Below are positions 7,948 to 14,964 of a stretch of DNA of 16,912 bases, in pieces (within the stretch, counting starts at the first letter, position 1; each line of letters opens with the position of its first letter). The translations under genes were made by a program, and so were the position numbers. The stretch is from Phycisphaerae bacterium SM23_33 (GTDB taxonomy: Bacteria > Planctomycetota > Phycisphaerae > SM23-33), in the NCBI GenBank assembly GCA_001303665.1, contig LJUF01000048.1, forward strand, positions 1-16,912, in the 5' to 3' direction. Under the pieces are notes generated by a model. It worked only from the letters and a program-made list of their open reading frames with translations. It ran no database searches and was not told the DNA's origin.

Positions 7948-8055
7948 CCGGAGGCGTGGCCGGGGAAGGCCATCCGGCAAGTCCCGGATCAGTGCGTTGC
8001 AACTGGGTTGTGGTTGTAGAATATTCATTAGACGAACGCCTCTGTATGGAGGCGT
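7948..8055 (+). promoter_or_regulatory. Structured 5' leader (two hairpins) before the DUF362 gene
   Basis: Hairpin 1 has the stem TGGCC/GGCCA (7957-7961 and 7968-7972) with loop GGGGAA. It is extended by an outer helix CCGGA/TCCGG (7948-7952 and 7973-7977) across a 4-nt bulge. Hairpin 2 is ACGCCTC/GAGGCGT (8036-8042 and 8049-8055) with loop TGTATG, 18 nt before the start codon. I do not recognise a known riboswitch class. Regulatory function is inference. Confidence 0.35.
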
Positions 8056-8073
8056 CCGAGGCGGCGTATTCCG

Positions 8074-10119
8074 ATGAAGCATACGCATAACGAAAGCCTT
8101 TTCACAAGGATATATTACTTCCTATCCTATAACTCCCTCATATTCTCCTTTGCATGCTTTGTGTGGTTTCTGCTGAGAACAGGGACGAAACCCACCAGGA
8201 TTGTCTATCCCTGCCAGCGGGCAGCGCTCGGCCAGATGACGAACCTTTCCCTATTTGCCGTGGTCGGCTGTATTGCCGGTTTCTCAAAGCGCGTCTATCG
8301 CAAGCTTAAACGAAAGCCCTTCAGGACGGCGGCGGTCTGTCTTGTTACGACGTCAATCGTTCTATGCGCTCACTACAGCCTGGCGTACCGGCGACAAATA
8401 GAAATGAAGAAGTTGGCGCGGCACCGTATACCGGGGCTCTCCTACTCTTCGATGAAGCAGCTGCAGGCCGCGTATACTATTCCTGACGGGGTCGGCTATG
8501 TCAATCCTGAGGATGCCGCCGTCAGCTTTGCCTATGATGAGTCCGTTGCCTATGGGGAGACTCCCCCCTATGATAAAGAGGATAATCCCGCGTATGAGCT
8601 GGTCTGGAGGGCCGTTGAGCAGCTCAATTACGGCACTCATGAGAACCCGCTCAGGGATTTTATAGGGCCCAGCGACACGGTCCTGATCAAGCCGAATCTG
8701 GTCAGCGATTACTCCCGGCTGGCTGACACCCATCCGGCCGTGGTGCGGCCGTTAATAGACATGGCGATTGCCGCCGGCGCCCAAACCATCTGGGTAGGAG
8801 ATGCCAGCACCAACAAATCCAAGACGGATTACATCCTGGGTTTTATGAACTACACGGCCATGATAGATATCCTGCAGGCACGGCATCCCGGCATAGAGAT
8901 ACGCACGGTGAACCTGAACGACCTTGCCAACGGCTGGCATTGGGTGAATATAGGTTCGTACTCAAGTTTTGCCGGCTCGCCGTACAACGATTCGGACCTG
9001 GATAATTCGGGGACCAGTTATCACCGAACAACGGACCCCCAGGGCGTCAACCCTCAGAACCAGGTCATGGGCTGGCACGCGATCAATGATTATACGATGG
9101 ACGCGACCGTCATCATAAATACGCCGAAGTTGAAGTGCCATACCTTTCTCAATACGATCGCCCTGAAGAATCATGTCGGGACGTCTATCGTACTGCCGGG
9201 CGCGGGCTACGGGTCAAGAATCGTGCACGGCATCAGGGGCGGAGACTATTATTTTCAAAATGACGGCTTCTGGCGGGATATCCACGACGTGCACAAGATC
9301 ATCCTGTACGCGGACGCGGAGGGAGACATGCATCCGTCCCAGCAGAGAAGGCATCTGAACGTGGTTGATGCCATCGTGGGGATGAGAGGTTCAACGTCCG
9401 GCTCCTGCCATCAAGATGGGCCGCCGGCGGAGACCCACGCGATCGTAGCGAGCGCCGATTCTATCGCGACCGACGCTGTTGCCTCCCGGGTCATGGGGTA
9501 TAACTTCAGGGCTATCCCGCCGATTCACCATGCCGATGACGAAGTGCTGCATCCCATCGGGACGAATGACCCTGGAACGATACGCGTCATAGGGGACGAT
9601 ATTAATGAGGAACAGAGTTTTGTTTACGACTACTGTTATGAATGGGCGCCTCAGGCGGCGCAGTACGAGCTGGGTGTAACCGATTTTCAGCCGCCGGCCA
9701 TAGCGGCTGTACACATAGCCTACTATAGTGATGAGGTGCGCGTGAGTGCCACGATCTCAGGTGCCCTAACGGCGTATGTCTATTATAAGGACGCTTATGT
9801 AAAGATGGGTGACGGTGGCGGTCCCGCCGAGTTCGAGGCTGCGCTGCCGAAGGGTGACATGACGTTCTACATCATCGCACAGGATGAGTGGTTCAATACA
9901 CAGCACAGCATGACGTATAGGTTGGGCGCGTGCGCGGCTGACTTTAATCAGGACGGCATTGTTGACGGCTTGGATTACAATATATGGTCCAGGAATTACC
10001 ACAAGGAGAACGCGAGGTGGGAGGAGGGAGACGCTAATTATGACGGTACCGTTGACGGGTTAGACTATAATGTATGGTCGATGTATTATAAGAGGACCTG
10101 CCCGGCGCTCGGTCCGTAA
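8074..10119 (+). CDS. Membrane-anchored DUF362 protein with C-terminal dockerin-like repeat pair
   Basis: 681 aa. The N-terminus has two or three hydrophobic segments (~14-33, ~57-70 and ~86-104), separated by a conserved-looking KPTRIVYPCQRAALGQ. The large domain that follows (~190-480) is DUF362-like: VLIKPNLV (~202-209), TIWVGDAS, IINTPKLKCH and ALKNHVGTSIVLPG, then SIATDAVASRVMGY. DUF362 members have no settled biochemical role; some carry Fe-S domains, which are absent here. Residues ~537-620 look like a beta-sandwich. The end (~626-676) holds two dockerin-type Ca-binding repeats, DFNQDGIVDGLDYNIWS and DANYDGTVDGLDYNVWS. Most of the protein is probably outside the inner membrane. GAGG lies 12 nt before the ATG, a weak ribosome site. 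Codon use is visibly AT-richer than all neighbours (many ATA, TAT, AAT, GAT), and the gene follows an IS remnant, suggesting later acquisition. Confidence 0.85.
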   Translation: MKHTHNESLFTRIYYFLSYNSLIFSFACFVWFLLRTGTKPTRIVYPCQRAALGQMTNLSLFAVVGCIAGFSKRVYRKLKRKPFRTAAVCLVTTSIVLCAHYSLAYRRQIEMKKLARHRIPGLSYSSMKQLQAAYTIPDGVGYVNPEDAAVSFAYDESVAYGETPPYDKEDNPAYELVWRAVEQLNYGTHENPLRDFIGPSDTVLIKPNLVSDYSRLADTHPAVVRPLIDMAIAAGAQTIWVGDASTNKSKTDYILGFMNYTAMIDILQARHPGIEIRTVNLNDLANGWHWVNIGSYSSFAGSPYNDSDLDNSGTSYHRTTDPQGVNPQNQVMGWHAINDYTMDATVIINTPKLKCHTFLNTIALKNHVGTSIVLPGAGYGSRIVHGIRGGDYYFQNDGFWRDIHDVHKIILYADAEGDMHPSQQRRHLNVVDAIVGMRGSTSGSCHQDGPPAETHAIVASADSIATDAVASRVMGYNFRAIPPIHHADDEVLHPIGTNDPGTIRVIGDDINEEQSFVYDYCYEWAPQAAQYELGVTDFQPPAIAAVHIAYYSDEVRVSATISGALTAYVYYKDAYVKMGDGGGPAEFEAALPKGDMTFYIIAQDEWFNTQHSMTYRLGACAADFNQDGIVDGLDYNIWSRNYHKENARWEEGDANYDGTVDGLDYNVWSMYYKRTCPALGP

Positions 10120-10157
10120 GGGAAATAGCCCCGGCCGCGGAAAGGTTGCGCCTTTTG

Positions 10158-10181
10158 TAGCCCGGGTTCAAACGCGGGCTA
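10158..10181 (+). terminator. Possible terminator hairpin after the DUF362 gene
   Basis: A perfect 7-bp stem TAGCCCG/CGGGCTA encloses a 10-nt loop, 38 nt after the stop codon. It is followed by TTCTTCGCTGTTT, only moderately T-rich. Placement fits a terminator; strength is uncertain. Confidence 0.5.
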
Positions 10182-10545
10182 TTCTTCGCTGTTTATGAAG
10201 CATATTAAACCCCCCCAGCCAAGCCTCCGCCGGGCGTTGCTCCGCCTCGAGGTGGCCGTCGCGACGGACCGGGCGGCGAGAATCCGCATCAACGTCGGGC
10301 CGGGAGGCGGGTAGGCTGGGGCAGTTCAGTTGCATTCGAACTGCAAATCGGCCATCCGCAATCCGGGGTCGGGTGCGGCCCAGCGCTCCCCTCTGGGTCG
10401 CGGTTAAACGGCGGGGGTTGCGTTGGTGCTGCCATGGTGCCTCGTCCCGCGTCCCTCATCCCTCCGCGCGTGCCACGTGCCTGGTGCCTGGTGCCTCCCC
10501 TGGTGGCTGGATTTCGGTGAGCTTAGCCGAACCGTGCCCGGCTTG

Positions 10546-10583
10546 CCCGCCGTAGTCCCGATGTACATCGGGACGAAGGCGGG
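10546..10583. repeat. Nested palindromic element (REP-like)
   Basis: The core GTCCCGATGTACATCGGGAC (10555-10574) is a perfect 20-base palindrome. It is enclosed by CCCGCC (10546-10551) and GGCGGG (10578-10583), giving a long imperfect cruciform with GTA opposite GAA as an internal loop. The shape resembles dispersed intergenic palindromes seen in several bacterial genomes. Only one copy is visible in this window, so the repeat status is inferred. Confidence 0.5.
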
Positions 10584-10651
10584 TGCCTCTTGCCCGCGGA
10601 TGCCGCGCTCGCCGACACCTGTGCATGCGCAGGTCCCTTTAGGAATTACGC

Positions 10652-10679
10652 TTACGGATTGTCAGAAGCGCGGTATACT
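10652..10679 (+). promoter_or_regulatory. Putative promoter for the SBBP-repeat gene
   Basis: TTACGG (10652-10657) and TATACT (10674-10679) are 16 bases apart, about 93 bases before GTG 10773. The -10 context GCGGTATACT resembles GGCGGTATAAT at the DUF362 promoter. The -35 match is weak. Confidence 0.4.
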
Positions 10680-10772
10680 GGCGGCGGTGTGGGCAAGGCC
10701 TGGGGGCTGCATTTCGGCTTTGTTCCTGCCGGGCCCCGCTGAATTACTTTCCATACGTAACAGGAGGTCACC

Positions 10773-13016
10773 GTGGAGCGGGAACAGTCTTGCACCCGGA
10801 ATCGGCGACCCGTGCTTGAGCTGCTTGAGCCCAGGCTGCTGCTGGATGGCCTCACCGAGCAGCAGGCCATCCAGCTTTTCAACGCCTCGCCCGCCCTGTT
10901 CGCCGAAAACCAGGGCCAGTGGGCTGATGAAAGCATCCGCTACGTCCACGACGGGGCCGCCGCCAGCGTGGCCATGACGGACGCCGGCGTCATCTTCCGC
11001 CTGTTCCGGCAAGAGGCCGATGAGGGCTCCGAGGCTGCGGAATGGGCGGGCAGCCTGGAGCCAGGGCCCGCGGGGGACCTGCCCGGGCTCGAAGATCACG
11101 CCGTCGAGAGCCTTGAATTCTCGGTGAGCTTCGTGGGGGCCAACACCGTCCGCCCGGTGGGCCTGGAGCAGGCCGAGACCTACTTCAACTACTTTATCGG
11201 GGAGCAGGCCAACTGGCGCGAGAACGTTCCCACGTACGGAGTGGTGGCCTATCCGGGGCTGTACGAGGGGATCGAGCTGCTGACGTTCGGCCTGCGGAGC
11301 CACCTGAAGTATGAGTTCCACGTGGGCCCAGGGGTCGATTACGAGCAGATCCAAATCGCCTATGAGGGCATCGCGGGTCTGTCGTTGTGCGAGGACGGCT
11401 CGCTTCTGGTGGACCTGGGGGAGGGTTGGGGGACCATCGTGGACGACGCCCCGTACATCTACCAGGTCATTGGCGGGAAGACGGTGGAGACCCCCGGGCA
11501 GTTCGTGCTCCTGGATGAGTTCAGCTATGGCTTCGCGCTTACGGGCGGCTACGACCGGACGGTCGAGCTGGTCATTGACCCGGACCTGGCCTGGGCGAGC
11601 TTCCTAGGCGGCAGCAACCCCGACTTCGGCTATGGGATCGCGGCCGACGGCGCGGGCAACGCCCTACTTACAGGCGAGACATGGTCCAGCGACTTCCCCA
11701 CACCCGGGGGCTTCGACACCAGCCTCGGGGGGGAGTACGACGCCTTCGTGGCGAAGGTGAGCCCATCGGGCCTGCTGGCCTGGGCCAGCTTCCTGGGCGG
11801 CAGCAAGGACGACTACGGGTATGGCATCGCGGCCGACGGCGCGGGCAACGCCCTCCTGGCGGGTGACACGTTCTCCAGCGACTTCCCCACCCCCGGAGGC
11901 TTCGACACCAGCCTGGGCGGGACGCGCGACGCCTTCGTGGCCAAGGTGAGCCCGACGGGCTTGCTCGTCTGGGCCAGCTTCCTGGGCGGCGGCAACCGCG
12001 AATACGGCTGGGGGATCGCGGCCGACGGTGCGGGCAACGTCCTCTTGACGGGCAAGACATTTTCCAGCGACTTCCCCACCCCCGGAGGCTTCGACACCAG
12101 CCTGGGTGGGGCCTGTGACGCCTTCGTGGCGAAGGTGAGCCCGACGGGCTCGCTGGCCTGGGGCAGCTTCCTGGGCGGCGGCGGCGACTATGACTACGGC
12201 TGGGGGATCGCCGCCGACGGTGCGGGCAACGCCGTGCTGGCGGGCGAAACAAACTCCGCCGACTTCCCCACCCCCGGAGGCTTCGACACCAGCCTGGGCG
12301 GGGCCTGCGACGCCTTCGTGGCCAAGGTCACCTCGGCGGGTTCGCTGGCCTGGGCCAGCTTCCTGGGCGGAGGGAACGAGGACTACGGCCTTGGCATCGC
12401 GGCCGACGGTGAGGGCAATGCCCTCCTGACCGGCCTCACAACCTCCGCCGACTTCCCCACCCCCGGAGGCTTCGACACCAGCTACGGCGGGAAGGGCGAC
12501 GCCTTCGTGGCGAAGGTGAGCCCGACGGGCTTGTTGGCCTGGGCCAGCTTCCTGGGCGGGGACTGCGGCTACGACCGCGGCTGTGGGATCGCCTCCGACG
12601 GTGCCGACAACGCCCTCCTGACGGGCTACACGTGGTCCAACGACTTCCCCACCGCCGGAGGCTCCGACAGCAGCTACGGCGGGGGCGGCGACGCCTTCCT
12701 GGCCAAGGTGACCCCGGCGGGGCTGCTGGCCTGGGCCCTACGACTACGGCTGCGGGATCGCGGCCGACGGCGCGGGCAACGCCTTCGTGACCGGCTACAC
12801 GCGGTCCAGCGACTTCCCCACGCCTGGGGGCTTCGACACCAGCCTCGGCGGGTACTGGGACGCCTTCGTGGCCCAAGTCCTGCTGGCCCCTCACCTGGCC
12901 GGCGATGCCAACCTCGACGGCTGCGTGGATGGCCTGGACTACAACCTCTGGTCTTTGCACTACCTCACCCCGGGAGGCTGGAGAGGTGGCAACTTCAACA
13001 ACGACGGCCTCGTTGA
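10773..13016 (+). CDS. LEPR-XLL / SBBP-repeat beta-propeller protein (frame lost near 12738)
   Basis: GTG 10773 follows AGGAGG (10762-10767) by 5 nt, an excellent ribosome site. The N-terminus MEREQSCTRNRRPVLEL leads into LEPRLLLDG (18-26), the LEPR-XLL motif of Planctomycetota surface proteins. Residues ~30-265 look like the N-terminal domain common to SBBP proteins (ALFAENQGQWADESIRYVHDG). From ~272 come tandem 63-residue SBBP propeller repeats (WASFLGGS, GIAADGAGNALLTG, SSDFPTPGGFDTSLGG, DAFVAKVSPTG). The frame as written runs to 13016, but after the codon at 12735-12737 it reads arginine-rich nonsense. The true continuation (seventh repeat and dockerin pair) lies in the frame starting at 12739. 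The sequence between repeats six and seven is about 23 nt shorter than expected, consistent with a deletion or assembly error. The role is likely extracellular and structural or adhesive; no catalytic motif was seen. Confidence 0.8.
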   Translation: MEREQSCTRNRRPVLELLEPRLLLDGLTEQQAIQLFNASPALFAENQGQWADESIRYVHDGAAASVAMTDAGVIFRLFRQEADEGSEAAEWAGSLEPGPAGDLPGLEDHAVESLEFSVSFVGANTVRPVGLEQAETYFNYFIGEQANWRENVPTYGVVAYPGLYEGIELLTFGLRSHLKYEFHVGPGVDYEQIQIAYEGIAGLSLCEDGSLLVDLGEGWGTIVDDAPYIYQVIGGKTVETPGQFVLLDEFSYGFALTGGYDRTVELVIDPDLAWASFLGGSNPDFGYGIAADGAGNALLTGETWSSDFPTPGGFDTSLGGEYDAFVAKVSPSGLLAWASFLGGSKDDYGYGIAADGAGNALLAGDTFSSDFPTPGGFDTSLGGTRDAFVAKVSPTGLLVWASFLGGGNREYGWGIAADGAGNVLLTGKTFSSDFPTPGGFDTSLGGACDAFVAKVSPTGSLAWGSFLGGGGDYDYGWGIAADGAGNAVLAGETNSADFPTPGGFDTSLGGACDAFVAKVTSAGSLAWASFLGGGNEDYGLGIAADGEGNALLTGLTTSADFPTPGGFDTSYGGKGDAFVAKVSPTGLLAWASFLGGDCGYDRGCGIASDGADNALLTGYTWSNDFPTAGGSDSSYGGGGDAFLAKVTPAGLLAWALRLRLRDRGRRRGQRLRDRLHAVQRLPHAWGLRHQPRRVLGRLRGPSPAGPSPGRRCQPRRLRGWPGLQPLVFALPHPGRLERWQLQQRRPR
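11586..12890 (+). repeat. Seven tandem 189-bp SBBP repeat units
   Basis: The segment starting CTGGCCTGGGC recurs at 189-bp steps (for example 11586 and 11775). Each unit encodes WASFLGG, GIAADGAGN, DFPTPGGFDTS and DAFVAKV. Six units are complete and the seventh is damaged at its start. Near-identical DNA in adjacent units (such as the TTCCCCACCCCCGGAGGCTT blocks) implies recent unit duplication or gene conversion. Confidence 0.85.
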
Positions 13017-13425
13017 CGGCCTGGACTACAACATCTGGTCAGTGCATTACCTGGAGGAGCTGAGCGAGGGCTTGGGTGGCCCGGCCGGCGGCGCGGCCGA
13101 GGCCGCCGCGGAGATGGAAAGCCTGATCGGCCCAGCCGCCGCGGGCGGCCAGGCTCGTGGCCGCCGGGCCGACAACGGGCCTTTGTCATCTATGGCCGAC
13201 TTGCCGATGGCCCCCGCGGCGGGGCCTGGGAAGCTGCTTGTGGACAAGGCCAGCGCCCCCGCCTGGCCCAGGCTGCCGGCGGAGAGAGCCAGCGATCAGT
13301 CGGCGGAGGCAAGACCGCGACGCCGAGCCGAAACTGCCAGCCGCGATGGGCACCAGCGGCCGCTGGAGGCGGAACTGGAGGCGTTGGCTGTGCCCAGCCT
13401 GTGGGTGCTGAAGTCGGCCGTCTGA
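12739..13425 (+). CDS. Displaced-frame C-terminal part of the SBBP protein: last propeller repeat, dockerin pair, low-complexity tail
   Basis: From 12739 this frame reads YDYGCGIAADGAGNAFVTG, SSDFPTPGGFDTSLGG and DAFVAQV, completing the seventh repeat. Two dockerin-like repeats follow: GDANLDGCVDGLDYNLWS and NFNNDGLVDGLDYNIWS. The tail (13065-13425) is rich in Ala, Pro and Arg and ends ELEALAVPSLWVLKSAV. There is no start codon with a ribosome site at the beginning, so it is the 3' end of the gene starting at 10773, not a separate gene. An internal GTG at 12787 is the first possible start. Correcting one indel would give a protein of roughly 880 aa. Confidence 0.75.
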   Translation, partial: YDYGCGIAADGAGNAFVTGYTRSSDFPTPGGFDTSLGGYWDAFVAQVLLAPHLAGDANLDGCVDGLDYNLWSLHYLTPGGWRGGNFNNDGLVDGLDYNIWSVHYLEELSEGLGGPAGGAAEAAAEMESLIGPAAAGGQARGRRADNGPLSSMADLPMAPAAGPGKLLVDKASAPAWPRLPAERASDQSAEARPRRRAETASRDGHQRPLEAELEALAVPSLWVLKSAV

Positions 13426-13445
13426 CCTCGGCGCGCCGCGGCGGG

Positions 13446-13526
13446 GACGTCGTCAATCCCAAGACCCTCTCGTTTCGGAAGGGCTCGCGGGACTATCCGC
13501 ACTCGCCCGTGGCCGACCCGGGATGA
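13446..13526 (+). pseudogene. Possible 3'-end fragment of a carboxyethylornithine synthase-like gene
   Basis: Read from 13446, the frame gives DVVNPKTLSFRKGSRDYPHS, ending at TGA 13524-13526. NPKxLSF matches the C-terminus of the synthase at 3470-4582 (GVIQNPKILSFQRRSAG). At DNA level most differences over the NPK-LSF codons are third-position, which favours homology over chance. The match is only about 10 codons, so this is tentative. The rest of the 13426-13546 gap shows nothing clear. Confidence 0.3.
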
Positions 13527-13546
13527 TCGGTCCCACCGCGGGCGTC

Positions 13547-14509
13547 CTATTTCCCGGCTGGCGGGGGCGTCGGCGCCGGAGGCTCCAGGATCGCCGCGGG
13601 ACGGTCCTTCAACAGCTTGCGAGCGGCCTCCGCGACGCGTTTGTGCAGACCGTCCATGGTCGGCTCGGCAGGCGGGCTTTCCCCCTCCCAGTCGCCCAAG
13701 CTCCCTGCCCATATGGAGGCATCGTAGACGGCCTCGGGCAGCCTGCCGGTCACCTTGGCACGGGGCACCTGGTAGCGGACCGTCAAACCTGCGGCCCGGC
13801 AGGCCACCTGGAGGCACTCGTGGGGACTGCGGTTTCGAAGGTCGAGTGTCATCGGGATCGGGGCGGCCAGACCCAGGCGGAAGGCCATGTCGAGGTCCCC
13901 GGCTCGGCAGATCTTTTGAACCACTTGGGCGAGATTTTCAGACGCGACGGCGAATCTCTCCATGGGCAGGTTGGCCGGATCCACGACCGTGACGTCACGG
14001 GTTGATTCCAACTCCAGCTCGGCGATCTGAGAGGGCAACACGCGGTACCGCTCCGGCGGCGCGCCCGGCCGCGCCAACTCCAGGGCCGTGATCTCGCGCT
14101 CGCCGTCGCCGGCGGTCAAGAACAGGATGCTCACCTTTGTGTCTTTGGGCAGTTGGGATCGGGCCCCCTGCTCCAACAAGTCCCAGCCGCTGATCCTGTA
14201 CGTCTCGACCCGAATCGTCAGGCCCAGCTCCTTCTGCCACGTCTCGGCCGCCTTGCGAACCTTGTCGGCCTCGAAGGTCCTGTGGAAGCCGTACTCGGGG
14301 CTGGCCTTGGCGGCGCGGATGAACTGCGCCAGGAGCTCTTCCGGCACCGGCGGGGGAAGGGGCGGCTGAATCTTGGGGGCGGGTTGGGTCGAAGCGGCCT
14401 CCCCGAAGAGGCCCGGCTCGGCCTGCTCTGCCAGAACGCACGCGGCCGACGCTGCCAGAAGGCACAGCAGCGCGGTTCGGCGGATGATGCTTCGTCGGTT
14501 TCGGTTCAT
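13547..14509 (-). CDS. Exported protein of unknown function with STN/secretin-like segment, third gene of the sigma-factor operon
   Basis: About 320 aa. I choose ATG 14509 because GAGGAG (complement of 14518-14523) lies 8 nt upstream; the alternative GTG at 14518 overlaps that site. The N-terminus MNRNRRSIIRRTALLCLLAASAACVLA is a clear signal peptide, possibly a lipoprotein type given the Cys near the end of the hydrophobic stretch. A Pro-rich linker (QPPLPPPVPEEL) follows. Mid-protein, LAQVVQKICRAGDLDMAF and IPMTLDLRNRSPHECLQVAC (continuing RAAGLTVRYQ) resemble the short STN domain of secretins and TonB-dependent receptors. A Pro-rich tail ends PAPTPPPAGK. No enzyme motif is visible. Its position after an ECF sigma gene and a small overlapping gene suggests an envelope sensor or effector of that regulon; this is inference. 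Confidence 0.65.
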   Translation of the reverse strand: MNRNRRSIIRRTALLCLLAASAACVLAEQAEPGLFGEAASTQPAPKIQPPLPPPVPEELLAQFIRAAKASPEYGFHRTFEADKVRKAAETWQKELGLTIRVETYRISGWDLLEQGARSQLPKDTKVSILFLTAGDGEREITALELARPGAPPERYRVLPSQIAELELESTRDVTVVDPANLPMERFAVASENLAQVVQKICRAGDLDMAFRLGLAAPIPMTLDLRNRSPHECLQVACRAAGLTVRYQVPRAKVTGRLPEAVYDASIWAGSLGDWEGESPPAEPTMDGLHKRVAEAARKLLKDRPAAILEPPAPTPPPAGK

Positions 14510-14540
14510 CTGTCTCACTCCTCGTGTTTGGACCTGCGGG

Positions 14541-14964
14541 TCATGTGGAGTTTCCGGTCATTGCCACCAGCGTGTACCGCAGGCGGCTGTCGCTCAGCTC
14601 GAATTCGGCCATACGGAAGTTCCGGAGCATCCGCCCGAGGTCGTGTCTGAGCTTGGCAGCAGGGACCGACGCCCCGCCTCGGAAGGCGTAGGAGATAGCT
14701 CCCTCCGGCGACTTGGCCAGGTAGAAGCCGTTCCGCACGCCGACGGAGGCGAAGTAGCCGCGGAGGGCCTGTTGGACGTCCTCCTGCCCGGCGTTCACCG
14801 GAAGCGGCTCGGGCCCGGCCGGCGCGACGATCTGCGGGACGGCTTCGCCGCCGCCGCAGGGCCGCCGTCACGTCGCCCGGCGCCGGGCCCGGCCCGGCCC
14901 GGTCCGCCAGCCGCGCCAGCGCCTCGGCGAGCGCCCCTTCAAAGTGCTCGTCCTCGTTCGTCAT
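14541..14964 (-). pseudogene. Small regulator-like gene after the ECF sigma factor, apparent frameshift
   Basis: ATG (14962-14964) overlaps the sigma-factor stop as ATGA, so translation is coupled. The first frame reads MTNEDEHFEGALAEALARL, then ADRAGPGPAPGDVTAALR, and becomes Arg-rich nonsense. Another frame picks up at the CGGCGGCGGCG run (about 14850-14857) as GGGEAVPQIVAPAGPEPLPV, then NAGQEDVQQALRGYFASVGV, NGFYLAKSPEGAISYAFRGG and FRMAEFELSDSRLRYTLVAM, stopping at 14541. Combined length would be about 140 aa. Position suggests an anti-sigma or accessory regulator, but no transmembrane helix or zinc motif is visible. The shift sits in a triplet-like GC run and could be a sequencing error. 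Confidence 0.55.

Larger units (their letters stand above)
7736..8073. other. Non-coding stretch: promoter and leader region of the DUF362 gene
   Basis: I see no credible protein gene here; the short ORFs on both strands lack family motifs and ribosome sites. The first part (7736-7900) has no recognisable feature. The second part holds a promoter-like pair and two hairpins ahead of the gene starting at 8074, listed separately. Confidence 0.5.
10182..10772. other. Long non-coding region with several palindromes
   Basis: About 590 bases without a credible gene; the overlapping ORFs are compositionally random and lack motifs. It contains a 7-bp-stem hairpin GCAGTTC/GAACTGC (10321-10327 and 10338-10344). 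A short direct repeat of the form TGCCTGG runs near 10467-10490. A near-palindrome lies at 10618-10633. A nested palindromic element and a promoter-like pair are listed separately. Its 3' end serves the gene starting at 10773. Confidence 0.5.

Noticed and set aside
7608..7973. Minus-strand ORF of 121 aa in the gap before the DUF362 gene
   Set aside because: It overlaps the transposase remnant, has no ribosome site and no motif I recognise.
10423..10977. Plus-strand ORF (184 aa) before the SBBP gene
   Set aside because: It runs through palindromes and into the real gene in another frame; composition looks random.
11586..12890. Regular repeats considered as a CRISPR-like array
   Set aside because: The 189-bp period is in-frame protein repeat coding for SBBP propeller units, with no short identical repeats and unique spacers.
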